Shown here one piece after another: positions 1 to 6,062 of a DNA stretch of 10,617 nt; position 1 is the first letter of the stretch, and every line of letters starts with the position of its first letter. A program made the translations under genes and the position numbers. The DNA is from CAZJTL01 sp964548905. GTDB lineage: Bacteria > Cyanobacteriota > Cyanobacteriia > Cyanobacteriales > Xenococcaceae. The notes beneath the pieces are model-generated. The model was not told where the DNA came from and searched no databases. It saw nothing but the letters and a program-made list of their open reading frames with translations. The stretch covers positions 1 through 10,617 of the forward strand of contig CAZJTL010000183.1 in NCBI GenBank assembly GCA_964548905.1, written 5' to 3'.

Positions 1-76
1 TCTTTGTTGTTAGTAGTTTCAGTAAGAAAGTTTCCTTACATTGACTGATTACGTAGGGTAGATTTTTTTTATGCAC

Positions 77-96
77 TTTCCTAATCAATAAGGAAA
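77..96 (-). other. short hairpin just downstream of the permease gene
   Basis: A 6-bp perfect stem (77-82 with 91-96, TTTCCT/AGGAAA) with an 8-nt loop begins 7 bp after the permease stop codon, read on the minus strand. The bases after the stem on that strand are A-rich, not T-rich, so it is not a standard intrinsic terminator. It could slow RNA decay or mean nothing. The remaining bases 1-76 hold no gene that I can support. Confidence 0.25.
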
Positions 97-102
97 TTAT
101 GC

Positions 103-990
103 CTATCTCGTCTTTGGATCGAGCGCATCTCGCAAACCATCACCAACATAATTAATACTCAATACCGTTAAAAAAATTACCAAACCTGGAAAAATAGCCA
201 TATGAGGTGAAGAGATCAAATAGTTTTGTGCGTCAAACAGCATTCTTCCCCAAGTTGGTACATCAGGAGGAAAACCCAATCCCAAAAAACTCAGAGTAGA
301 CTCAGCAATAATCGCATTGCCAACAGCAAGAGTAGCCGCAACAATAATGATACTGATTACATTAGGTAAAATGTGAACCCAAATTAGTCTACTTGGAGTT
401 GCGCCGATCGCTCTAGCAGCAGCAACAAATTCTAATTCTCGCAACTTGAGAAAATTAGACCTTACCAATCTTGCTACAGACATCCAATTGAGTCCACCAA
501 TTACCAAAACTACTAGCACAAAAATACCTAATTCTGGTCCTGCAATCGCTTTAATCGCATCCCGAAATAAATAGACAATCAGTAATAGTAAAGGTAGCTG
601 AGGCAAAGCTAAAAATAAATCGGTGAGGCGCATCAAAATGCCGTCAATAATTCCGCCATAAAAACCAGCGATCGCACCGATCGCAGTTCCCCAAAAAATT
701 GCTACTACCATCGCCGCCATTCCTACTGTTAGAGAAACCCGTCCGCCAATCAAGATTCTGGCTAGTAAATCTTGTCCCAAATCGTTAGTACCAAAAGGAT
801 GTTGCCAACTTGGAGGAGAAGCAGATTGAGCAAAATCAATTTGGTCGATCGAAGCGTGATAGACGAAGGGTAACAAAACGATGCTCAATACAATAATTAT
901 TAGTGTTATTGCCCCTAGCATCGCCATCCTATCTCGACGAAACCGTTGCCAAGTTTCTTGTAAGACTTTTACTTGACCAATTCTTGACAT
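103..990 (-). CDS. ABC transporter permease, OppC/DppC type (peptide/nickel family)
   Basis: This is an inner-membrane permease of a binding-protein-dependent importer of the dipeptide/oligopeptide/nickel family, 295 residues, the usual length. The N-terminal region has a basic stretch (residues 16-22) and a first membrane segment (about 24-44). The family-typical HPFGTNDLGQD stretch (64-74) follows, then several hydrophobic segments (about 86-110, 122-142, 153-170, 208-232, 264-281). The EAA loop that contacts the ATPase is clear at about 186-210 (EFVAAARAIGA then HILPN). A good ribosome-binding sequence (GAGG, 995-998) sits 4 nt before the ATG. The gene lies 36 bp behind the tetR-type gene on the same strand, so they may share a transcript. 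No partner permease, ATPase or binding protein is in the window, and cyanobacteria often scatter these. The substrate cannot be read from the sequence. Confidence 0.93.
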   Translation of the reverse strand: MSRIGQVKVLQETWQRFRRDRMAMLGAITLIIIVLSIVLLPFVYHASIDQIDFAQSASPPSWQHPFGTNDLGQDLLARILIGGRVSLTVGMAAMVVAIFWGTAIGAIAGFYGGIIDGILMRLTDLFLALPQLPLLLLIVYLFRDAIKAIAGPELGIFVLVVLVIGGLNWMSVARLVRSNFLKLRELEFVAAARAIGATPSRLIWVHILPNVISIIIVAATLAVGNAIIAESTLSFLGLGFPPDVPTWGRMLFDAQNYLISSPHMAIFPGLVIFLTVLSINYVGDGLRDALDPKTR

Positions 991-1026
991 AATTCCTCAC
1001 TTTGGATTGGAGTCTTCTGTTACCGA

Positions 1027-1641
1027 TCACCATAGAGTAATCTGCAAACCTTCTACTAACTTTCGCGTCACAAAATTAATTAGAGAGTCCATATTTTCTG
1101 TGTCCGAGTTGGGCAATAGTCCATCCATAATTAACATTGCTAGCCCATGCACTGATGACCAAGCAGCCCAAGCTAATTGCACTGAATCCTCAGAACTAAG
1201 CTTACCTGTTTTTTGCCCTGCTTCGATCGCTTCTACTAAAACAGCAAATGCTTCCTTACCAGCTTTATTTAGAGATGGATACCGATCTTGTTCTCTCTTT
1301 TGTCTACCAAACATGACTCGATAATGAGTGGGATGGGCGATCGCAAACTTAACATAAGCAACCCCGATCGCTTCTAATCTTTTCAGAGGATCGCTAATTG
1401 CTCGATCGCCTGCTTGCTTCATCGCTTGAGTTAGTTTAATAAATCCTTCCTCTGCTACTGCTGCTAACAATGCTTCTTTGTCCTGAAAATGACGATAGGG
1501 TGCAGCATGAGATACTCCTACTCTCCGCGCTACCTCCCGCAATGACAAGCTACTGAGATCTGCTTCAGAAATTAGCTCGATCGCTCCCTCTATTAAAGCC
1601 TTGCATAAATCTCCATGATGATAAGTCTTCCTGTTGCTCAT
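1027..1641 (-). CDS. TetR/AcrR-family transcriptional regulator with WHG C-terminal domain
   Basis: This is a DNA-binding repressor of 204 residues. The N-terminal helix-turn-helix lies at about residues 15-60: the segment SLSLREVARRVGVSHAAPYR (32-50) then HFQDKEALL is the classic TetR signature. The C-terminal ligand and dimer domain carries WSSVHGLAML (161-170), the mark of the WHG (TetR_C_33) group. I chose the ATG at 1641, which gives MSNRKTYHHGDL, typical of the family; a TTG at 1656 would add five atypical residues. Neither start has a clear Shine-Dalgarno sequence. The gene is divergent from the 2TM-protein gene, and the shared 118-bp gap holds two palindromes that are likely its operators, so it probably represses the neighbour and perhaps itself. 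The permease behind it may be part of the regulon. The inducer is unknown. Confidence 0.94.
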   Translation of the reverse strand: MSNRKTYHHGDLCKALIEGAIELISEADLSSLSLREVARRVGVSHAAPYRHFQDKEALLAAVAEEGFIKLTQAMKQAGDRAISDPLKRLEAIGVAYVKFAIAHPTHYRVMFGRQKREQDRYPSLNKAGKEAFAVLVEAIEAGQKTGKLSSEDSVQLAWAAWSSVHGLAMLIMDGLLPNSDTENMDSLINFVTRKLVEGLQITLW

Positions 1642-1684
1642 ACTTAAATGACACAAATTTTTAAGCTAATTTTTTGATTCGTAT

Positions 1685-1699
1685 GTTTACAGCGTCAAC
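1685..1699. promoter_or_regulatory. putative TetR operator, distal copy
   Basis: This 15-bp near-palindrome, GTTTACAGCGTCAAC, has half-sites GTTTAC and GTCAAC that match at 5 of 6 positions as inverted repeats. It is preceded by GTAT, mirroring the ATAC that follows the second copy at 1717-1731. Its position, 44 bp upstream of the regulator's ATG and 26 bp before the TATAAT box, suits autoregulation. The bases TTTACA (1686-1691) inside it could also serve as a -35 element, 19 bp from the TATAAT. Confidence 0.6.
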
Positions 1700-1710
1700 T
1701 TTTACGCTAA

Positions 1711-1716
1711 TATAAT
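1711..1716 (+). promoter_or_regulatory. -10 box (TATAAT) for the 2TM-protein gene
   Basis: A perfect TATAAT lies between the two putative operator copies and directly touches the second one. Transcription starting about 7 bp downstream would begin inside the proximal operator, so a bound repressor would block initiation. The -35 is less certain: TTTACA at 1686-1691 has a long 19-bp spacer. The expected leader to the ATG at 1760 is about 35-40 nt and includes the AGGAG at 1746-1750. Confidence 0.6.
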
Positions 1717-1731
1717 GTTAACAGTGTCAAC
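1717..1731. promoter_or_regulatory. putative TetR operator, proximal copy
   Basis: This 15-bp near-palindrome, GTTAACAGTGTCAAC, has half-sites GTTAAC and GTCAAC, again matching at 5 of 6 positions. With the flanking ATAC it agrees with the reverse complement of the distal copy plus its GTAT flank at 15 of 19 positions. The two copies start 32 bp apart, about three helical turns, which would put two repressor dimers on the same DNA face. It covers the likely transcription start of the 2TM gene. Confidence 0.65.
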
Positions 1732-1759
1732 ATACATTCGATCGCAGGAGACTAAAATC

Positions 1760-2197
1760 ATGTCTTACAGTTCCGACGAAGTACAAAACATCTTAAAAAT
1801 AGCGATGACGCGATCGCAGGATGAAAGCTTTTCCAAACAGCAATTACGGGAAATGGCAGCAGAATTAGGAATCAATGCAGACGATCTTAAAGCAGCCGAA
1901 CAAGAATGGCTCAATCAACGCCAACAAAGCCATCAACAACAAGCAATATCTAAACGAAGAAAAAAAGCGTTCATCGCTCACCTAATTCCTTATTTAGCAG
2001 TCAATACATTTTTAGTTATTATCAATTTAGCGACAACACCCCATACTTTTTGGGCAATTTACCCGATCGCTGGTTGGGGATTAGGTTTATTTTTCCATGG
2101 ATGGGCAGCTTATCAACTACCCATAAAGGCGATCGATAGCCAAGAGCGTCTATCTCCAATTGGGTGTAAATTAAGAGCTAAAATTCCTAATTTATAA
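1760..2197 (+). CDS. 2TM-domain membrane protein
   Basis: This is a small membrane protein of 145 residues. Residues 1-50 are a helical, charged region with a SHOCT-like pattern (SKQQLREMAAELGINADDLKA, starting near residue 25). A glutamine-rich linker and a basic patch (KRRKK, 65-69) follow, then two membrane helices (about 70-91 and 97-117) of the 2TM family (compare PF13239), and a short tail. I chose the ATG at 1760 because AGGAG at 1746-1750 stands 9 nt before it. An in-frame ATG at 1715 overlaps the TATAAT box and would add 15 unlikely residues. It is divergent from the TetR-type gene and its promoter sits between two putative operators, so it is probably the main target of that repressor. 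The molecular role of 2TM proteins is not established; linkage to a regulator hints at membrane-stress or small-molecule response, which is inference. Confidence 0.82.
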   Translation: MSYSSDEVQNILKIAMTRSQDESFSKQQLREMAAELGINADDLKAAEQEWLNQRQQSHQQQAISKRRKKAFIAHLIPYLAVNTFLVIINLATTPHTFWAIYPIAGWGLGLFFHGWAAYQLPIKAIDSQERLSPIGCKLRAKIPNL

Positions 2198-2237
2198 TTA
2201 ATTTTCGCGCTTTCTTTGTCAGGGTGGCAATTTACGA

Positions 2238-3170
2238 ATGAATAAAGAACAAATTAATACTATTCCCATGGCACCACCAGGTTTTAAATCTGGTTTTATA
2301 GGTATTATTGGCAGACCTAATGTAGGTAAGTCAACCTTAATGAATCAGCTTGTAGGACATAAAATAGCCATTACTTCCCCTACAGCGCAAACTACCAGAA
2401 ATAGACTTCAGGGAATACTGACTACATCTGAGGCGCAATTTATTTTTGTTGATACCCCTGGTATTCACAAACCCCATCACGAATTAGGAAAAATTTTAGT
2501 GAAAACCGCTCAAAGCGCTATCGATTCAGTCGATCTAGTCCTTTTTGTCGTCGATAGTTCCAGCATCGCAGGTGGTGGCGATCGCTTTATCGTTGAATTG
2601 CTCAAACGAACTAAAACTAAAGTTATTTTGGGATTGAATAAATCTGATTTGCAATCATCAAATTATCAAAAACTCGATGATAGCTATAAAGAAATGATTG
2701 AGACTTATGGTTGGCAGATCGGCAAGTTTTCTGCTCTTACAGGTGATGGGATAGAAACACTACAGAACTTACTGAGCCAAAATTTAGATCCTGGTCCCTA
2801 TTATTATCCTCCCGAACTGATTACCGATCGACCAGAACGTTTCATTATGGGAGAATTGATTAGAGAACAAATTTTGTTATTGACCCAACAAGAAATTCCT
2901 CATTCAGTCGCGATCGTAATCGAGCAAGTTGAAGAAACGCCCAATCTTACTCGCATTTTTGCCAGCATCAACGTCGAACGTAGCTCTCAAAAAGGCATTC
3001 TTATTGGTAAAGGTGGCAGTATGCTCAAACAAATTGGAATGCAAGCACGTCAACAAATTCAAAAATTAATAGCAGGAGAAGTGTATCTAGAATTATTTGT
3101 CAAAGTAGAACCTAAATGGCGACAATCGAGAATGCTTTTAACAGAATTTGGTTACAGTTTAGAAGGGTGA
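2238..3170 (+). CDS. era: GTPase Era (ribosome small-subunit maturation)
   Basis: Era is a GTPase that binds the 3' end of 16S rRNA and helps 30S assembly. All GTP-binding motifs are visible: G1 GRPNVGKS (25-32), G2 TTR (52-54), G3 DTPG (72-75), G4 NKSD (134-137) and G5 SAL (165-167). The C-terminal KH domain is present with its GKGG loop (257-260) followed by SMLKQIG. At 310 residues it is normal size with a short N-terminal extension. The start is not certain: the ATG at 2238 has only a weak, distant AGGG (2221-2224), and an in-frame ATG at 2268 (MAPPGFKSGF) would also give a complete G domain. The gene begins 40 bp after the 2TM gene on the same strand, so read-through is possible, but an essential gene is likely to have its own promoter too. 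Confidence 0.97.
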   Translation: MNKEQINTIPMAPPGFKSGFIGIIGRPNVGKSTLMNQLVGHKIAITSPTAQTTRNRLQGILTTSEAQFIFVDTPGIHKPHHELGKILVKTAQSAIDSVDLVLFVVDSSSIAGGGDRFIVELLKRTKTKVILGLNKSDLQSSNYQKLDDSYKEMIETYGWQIGKFSALTGDGIETLQNLLSQNLDPGPYYYPPELITDRPERFIMGELIREQILLLTQQEIPHSVAIVIEQVEETPNLTRIFASINVERSSQKGILIGKGGSMLKQIGMQARQQIQKLIAGEVYLELFVKVEPKWRQSRMLLTEFGYSLEG

Positions 3171-3222
3171 AGGAAAATAAGAAATGAGACTTAACAAGTG
3201 ACCCAATCAATCAATACTTCAT

Positions 3223-3238
3223 GTAAGGATTCAGGTCG
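3223..3238 (+). repeat. left terminal inverted repeat of the IS66 element
   Basis: The sequence GTAAGGATTCAGGTCG is the exact reverse complement of 4711-4726. Identity stops on both sides: the flanks are AT on the left and GAAAA on the right, so the pair marks the element edges to within a base. Confidence 0.93.
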
Positions 3239-3245
3239 GAAATAG

Positions 3246-3274
3246 TTGACAGAGGTAACATGATCAGAGATCAT
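3246..3274 (+). promoter_or_regulatory. putative transposase promoter overlapping a palindrome
   Basis: A perfect -35 TTGACA (3246-3251) is followed after exactly 17 bp by GATCAT (3269-3274), which matches 4 of 6 bases of TATAAT. The right half of a perfect inverted repeat (ATGATC 3260-3265, 3-nt loop, GATCAT 3269-3274) is this same -10. Transcription would start near 3281, right at the transposase ATG, so the message may be leaderless; this agrees with the absence of a Shine-Dalgarno sequence there. The palindrome could be an operator or could fold in read-through RNA to limit expression from outside. Confidence 0.45.
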
Positions 3275-3281
3275 CAGTGTC

Positions 3282-4718
3282 ATGAAGAAAAAAGTTCCCC
3301 TACAGCAAAGCGATGACGAACTTTACCAACTGTCAAAGGAGGAATTGGTAGAGACAATCAAAGTGCTGAGTGCGGAAATAGCAAGACTTAAAGAAATAAT
3401 CAGTAAAGATAGCCAAACCTCATCTCTTCCGCCGTCGCAAGACATCATCAAAAAATCAGAAAAAAAGAAATCAACAGAAGATATTTCACCTCATGAGCCA
3501 AAACGCTCCCCAGGAGGACAACCAGGACATACGGGAAAAACCCGTAAAGGTTTTGGGAGAGTAGATAGAATTGAAGTTTTACGCCTAGAGGTATGTCCAG
3601 ATTGTGGCTCAACTCACTTGAAAGATGATGCACAAAAGGTCGAAATCAAACAAGTAGCGCAATTGATTGCCAACCCAATTGAAATAGTCGAATATCAGAG
3701 AGTTCAAAGCCAATGCCATCAATGCGGAAGAGTTAACAATGCCAACTGGAGTAATGAAATAATACCTGGGCAAGATTTAGGGGTAGGTTTACAAGCATTA
3801 ATTGGTTGGTTAGGCAATTATGCTCATATGCCCTACACTAAAATCCGAGAGTTAATTCAGGAACTAGGACAAATCGAGATTGGCGAAGGAACACTAGTCA
3901 CAACGAATCAAAGAGTTGCACAAGCGCTCTTTACACCAGTCGAAGAATTGAAAGGTTGGGTAAAAACCTCCCAGCCAAATGTCCATGTAGATGAAACACC
4001 ATGGACAGTTAAAGGGGTGAAAGAATGGTTGTGGGTAGTTGCACATCCAGCATTTTGTTTGTTTCATGCCGCAGATACACGCTCGCGAGCAGAACTGGAA
4101 TCATTGCTTGGCTCTGAGTATCGTGGAGTTCTCAGTAGTGATGATTTTAGCGTTTACAATGGTTATCCTGTGGCAGCACAACAAAAATGTTTAGCCCATA
4201 TGCTTCGACATTTCAAGAGTTTGCTCAAATCTCCAGGATTAAACAATATTGCCATTGGTGAAACCTTCGTTGATTTAATCAATGATGTCTTTGATCATTA
4301 TCGTTGTTTTCAAACTTCGGGCGATCTTAAGACCTACACTGAATGGGCTTGTGGATTTAAATCTCAGTTAACTGACGCTTTTAATCGATGGATACCCAAT
4401 GCGGGAGCAACGGCAAAAAACCTCTTGTCTAAGCTGCGCGATCGCTACGACCAATGGTGGTATTTTCTTGACCATCCAGAAGTCCCTCCTGATAATAACT
4501 TGGCGGAACGCTCATTAAGATTAGCTGTTACTAAAAGAAAGATTAGTGGTGGTTCGCGATCGCTACAACGGTTTAGTGATACTGCAAGCCTATTAACTGT
4601 TGTACAAACCTGTCGTTTCCGAGCTAGTTCTGTTATCGACTTCTTTGAAGAGGCATTACGCGCTTATGTTAGTCATACAATGGTCTACCCTTCGCTAATT
4701 CCTTTTTCTGCGACCTGA
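3282..4718 (+). CDS. tnpC: IS66-family transposase (TnpC type, DDE)
   Basis: This DDE transposase catalyses cut and strand transfer of the element. It has 478 residues and is intact. In order: a leucine-zipper-like coiled coil (about 15-41), a basic, proline- and glycine-rich linker with the typical SLPPSQD and GGQPGHTG stretches (48-85), a zinc finger (C105, C108, C145, C148), the central IS66 domain, and a short C-terminal domain. The likely catalytic residues are D237 in VHVDETPW, D287 or D288 in LSSDDFSVYNG, and E409 in NNLAERSLR. The C-terminal TCRFRASSVIDFFEEAL (443-459) is typical of the family. There is no ribosome-binding sequence before the ATG, which fits a leaderless message. A tiny frame, 3260-3316, has a better GAGG signal and overlaps the transposase start in another frame; it may be incidental. 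Confidence 0.95.
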   Translation: MKKKVPLQQSDDELYQLSKEELVETIKVLSAEIARLKEIISKDSQTSSLPPSQDIIKKSEKKKSTEDISPHEPKRSPGGQPGHTGKTRKGFGRVDRIEVLRLEVCPDCGSTHLKDDAQKVEIKQVAQLIANPIEIVEYQRVQSQCHQCGRVNNANWSNEIIPGQDLGVGLQALIGWLGNYAHMPYTKIRELIQELGQIEIGEGTLVTTNQRVAQALFTPVEELKGWVKTSQPNVHVDETPWTVKGVKEWLWVVAHPAFCLFHAADTRSRAELESLLGSEYRGVLSSDDFSVYNGYPVAAQQKCLAHMLRHFKSLLKSPGLNNIAIGETFVDLINDVFDHYRCFQTSGDLKTYTEWACGFKSQLTDAFNRWIPNAGATAKNLLSKLRDRYDQWWYFLDHPEVPPDNNLAERSLRLAVTKRKISGGSRSLQRFSDTASLLTVVQTCRFRASSVIDFFEEALRAYVSHTMVYPSLIPFSAT

Positions 4719-4726
4719 ATCCTTAC
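4711..4726 (-). repeat. right terminal inverted repeat of the IS66 element
   Basis: The sequence CGACCTGAATCCTTAC is the exact reverse complement of the left end. It contains the transposase stop codon (TGA, 4716-4718). Confidence 0.93.
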
Positions 4727-4939
4727 GAAAATTTCAATCAAAAGATCTCATTAATCACCTCTAAATTCAAAAAACCATTAGCTATTCAAGAGTTTTTAAT
4801 TATTAGTAATGGCTTTCAAAAAGTAGATAAAGATAGTGAAACCTTGAAGAAATTATTGGCAATTCAACAAAGTAGGTTTGGTAAAATTGTATCCTATGAT
4901 GATTTTAATTCTTATATATTGGCTAAATATAATTTGTAA
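4727..4939 (+). pseudogene. 3' remnant of an unidentified gene cut off at the IS66 right end
   Basis: Directly after the right inverted repeat a frame runs open for 70 codons to a TAA at 4937-4939, with no in-frame ATG. The peptide is mostly polar and helical-looking, with stretches such as KPLAIQEFLIISNGFQKV and ending SYDDFNSYILAKYNL. It reads as the C-terminal end of a soluble protein. The 52 bp between era and the left end do not hold a matching 5' part: the only candidate, GTG at 3198 (VTQSINTS), would meet a stop at once if joined to the right flank. The rest of the gene was therefore probably lost when the element inserted or by later deletion. I do not recognise the family. Confidence 0.55.
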
Positions 4940-5091
4940 GATCGAGTTCTTCCGATCGCTTAAAATAAATAGACAATTCCAGAAAGAGATAATACATCTT
5001 CTCTAATTAGATCTCAAAAAAGCTTCTTTAAACGATAAATTTTAAAAAATAAAAAAAATATTAAAAATAAAAACGATTCACCTAATGTAAT

Positions 5092-5123
5092 TATAATCAA
5101 TAACTAATAATCAATAACCAATA
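5092..5123 (+). promoter_or_regulatory. candidate -10 and tandem 14-bp repeat in the leader of the small-protein operon
   Basis: A perfect TATAAT (5092-5097) lies 33 bp before the ATG at 5131, but I see no convincing -35. It runs into two adjacent copies of a 14-bp unit, ATCAATAACTAATA (5096-5109) and ATCAATAACCAATA (5110-5123), which differ at one base. The leader has no Shine-Dalgarno sequence and is almost free of G, so it should be unstructured. The 4940-5091 stretch upstream is very A-rich and holds no gene that I can support. Confidence 0.4.
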
Positions 5124-5130
5124 ATAAAAA

Positions 5131-5409
5131 ATGAAAACATTTTTGTTAACAACAGGACTGATTTTTTTCAGTGCTGGAAATATTTTGGCTGTAGATTTAA
5201 CTAACAATGATGCTCAGGCACATCAAGTAAAAATTACTGAAGGTAGTAATCAGCCTACTCAAGTTTCGATCGAGCCTGGTGCGACTAAATCTATATGCAG
5301 CAGTGATTGTCAAATAGAAGTAGACGGCATTGGTAGCGTAAATGCTAAAAGTAAAGACAAAATCGAGATCGAAGAAGGAAAAATAGTTTTACCTACCACC
5401 AGTTTATAA
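5131..5409 (+). CDS. small exported protein of unknown function
   Basis: The product has 92 residues with a clear Sec signal peptide: K2, a hydrophobic core to about residue 18, and a likely cleavage after the ILA at 18-20. The mature part of about 72 residues is rich in short beta-like stretches (HQVKITEG, TQVSIEPG, KIEIEEGKIVLP). It has one cysteine pair, C56 and C60 in ICSSDCQIEV, which could form a disulfide. Similar small beta-rich exported proteins occur in cyanobacteria, but I do not recognise this family and give no function. It is followed 16 bp later by another exported protein with a similar cysteine pair, so the two are probably co-transcribed. There is no Shine-Dalgarno sequence before the ATG, only an A-rich leader. 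Confidence 0.75.
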   Translation: MKTFLLTTGLIFFSAGNILAVDLTNNDAQAHQVKITEGSNQPTQVSIEPGATKSICSSDCQIEVDGIGSVNAKSKDKIEIEEGKIVLPTTSL

Positions 5410-5425
5410 ATTAGGAGAGATAAAA

Positions 5426-5866
5426 ATGAACAAAAAATATTGGATTGGTTCGATCGCATTTCTCGGTGCAATTTTCATTCCTAGTACTCTTCTAGCTCAA
5501 AATACTAATTGGGTGACCATGCTCGATCGAACAGCCTCTAAAGAATTAAAGGGATATACCTTAAAAAAACCAGCCCCCATGAGAACGGGAGAATTGACAG
5601 CAAAGGGAACGATCGAACTTCCAGTTCGCTTGCGTCAAGGTCAAAAATATGGCTTTGTCGGTCTATCGGATAAGATGAACAACGATGTCGATCTACAACT
5701 TAGAGATGCAGATGGCAATGTTGTAGACCAAGATGATGATTCAGACGGAACTGCTATTGTCGTCTTCAATCCACCGACAAGCGGCGCATACGATCTAGTC
5801 GTTAGTATGTATTCTTGCCAAAAAACATCTTGCAATTATGCAGTAGGGGCATATAACAAGAAATAA
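5426..5866 (+). CDS. exported protein with PPC-like (pre-peptidase C-terminal type) domain
   Basis: The product has 146 residues with a signal peptide (K3-K4, hydrophobic 6-22, likely cleavage after LLA at 22-24). The mature part is a single beta-sandwich resembling the PPC domain. Diagnostic stretches are the acidic DVDLQLRDADGNVVDQDDD (87-105), the FNPPTSGAYDLVVSMY segment (114-129), and the final NYAVGAY. In other proteins this fold is attached to proteases or surface proteins and often binds calcium; here it stands alone. Two cysteines, C131 and C136 near the end, may form a disulfide. A good ribosome-binding site (AGGAGA, 5413-5418) stands 7 nt before the ATG. The 16-bp gap to the preceding small exported protein points to an operon. 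It probably acts in the periplasm or outside the cell; the exact role is unknown. Confidence 0.85.
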   Translation: MNKKYWIGSIAFLGAIFIPSTLLAQNTNWVTMLDRTASKELKGYTLKKPAPMRTGELTAKGTIELPVRLRQGQKYGFVGLSDKMNNDVDLQLRDADGNVVDQDDDSDGTAIVVFNPPTSGAYDLVVSMYSCQKTSCNYAVGAYNKK

Positions 5867-5892
5867 GGAGTAACAATATATCCTTTTATTTT

Positions 5893-5947
5893 TCCCGTTC
5901 CTTTGGCAACTCCAAACCCTACTCTAGTTTTTGCCAAGGTAACGGGA
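5893..5947. repeat. large imperfect inverted repeat (17-bp arms), possible terminator
   Basis: Arms 5893-5909 and 5931-5947 (TCCCGTTCCTTTGGCAA and TTGCCAAGGTAACGGGA) pair at 15 Watson-Crick positions plus one G-U, with one mismatch and a 21-nt loop. The structure sits 26 bp after the PPC-protein stop codon and ends 115 bp before the GH9 start. It is followed by TTAATTA on the plus strand and AAAAATAAAA on the minus strand, so it lacks a clean T-run. It may terminate the small-protein operon, or be a small palindromic repeat of the kind scattered in cyanobacterial genomes. The rest of 5948-6062 shows a possible -35 TTGACT (6011-6016) for the next gene without a convincing -10. Confidence 0.6.
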
Positions 5948-6062
5948 TTAATTATGGCTAAAAGTCCACAGATAAACCCGAATAAACACAGATTGAACTA
6001 AGTAGCAATTTTGACTAATTAAGACTTACAGTAAAAAAGTAGAGTTATGGAATGATTAGCTT

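Larger units (their letters stand above)
3223..4726 (+). mobile_element. complete IS66-family insertion sequence (tnpC-only type), 1,504 bp
   Basis: The element is bounded by perfect 16-bp terminal inverted repeats (3223-3238 and 4711-4726) that begin with GTAA, as IS66-family ends do. It carries one gene, an IS66 TnpC-type transposase, and lacks the accessory tnpA and tnpB, as in the ISBst12-like branch. The transposase stop codon falls inside the right repeat, so the element is very compact. IS66 elements normally make an 8-bp target duplication. Here the flanking octamers are TACTTCAT (left) and GAAAATTT (right), which do not match. The element carries two GCGATCGC octamers, so it has probably resided in HIP1-rich cyanobacterial genomes for a long time. 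Confidence 0.93.

Noticed and set aside
61..100. Run of eight T bases near a hairpin as an intrinsic terminator
   Set aside because: The T-run (63-70) precedes the hairpin on the plus strand, and on the minus strand it becomes an A-run after it. Neither direction gives stem then T-run.
1007..1324. Plus-strand open frame of 105 codons
   Set aside because: It lies antisense to the TetR-type gene, which has a clear family signature. The frame has no family features and is a by-product of that coding region.
3448..3633. Minus-strand 61-codon frame with a hydrophobic tail
   Set aside because: It is antisense to the well-conserved transposase linker and zinc-finger region. It starts within that gene and has no ribosome site.
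3215..4734. 8-bp target-site duplication around the IS66 element
   Set aside because: The flanking octamers TACTTCAT and GAAAATTT share no meaningful match, even when shifted by a base or two.
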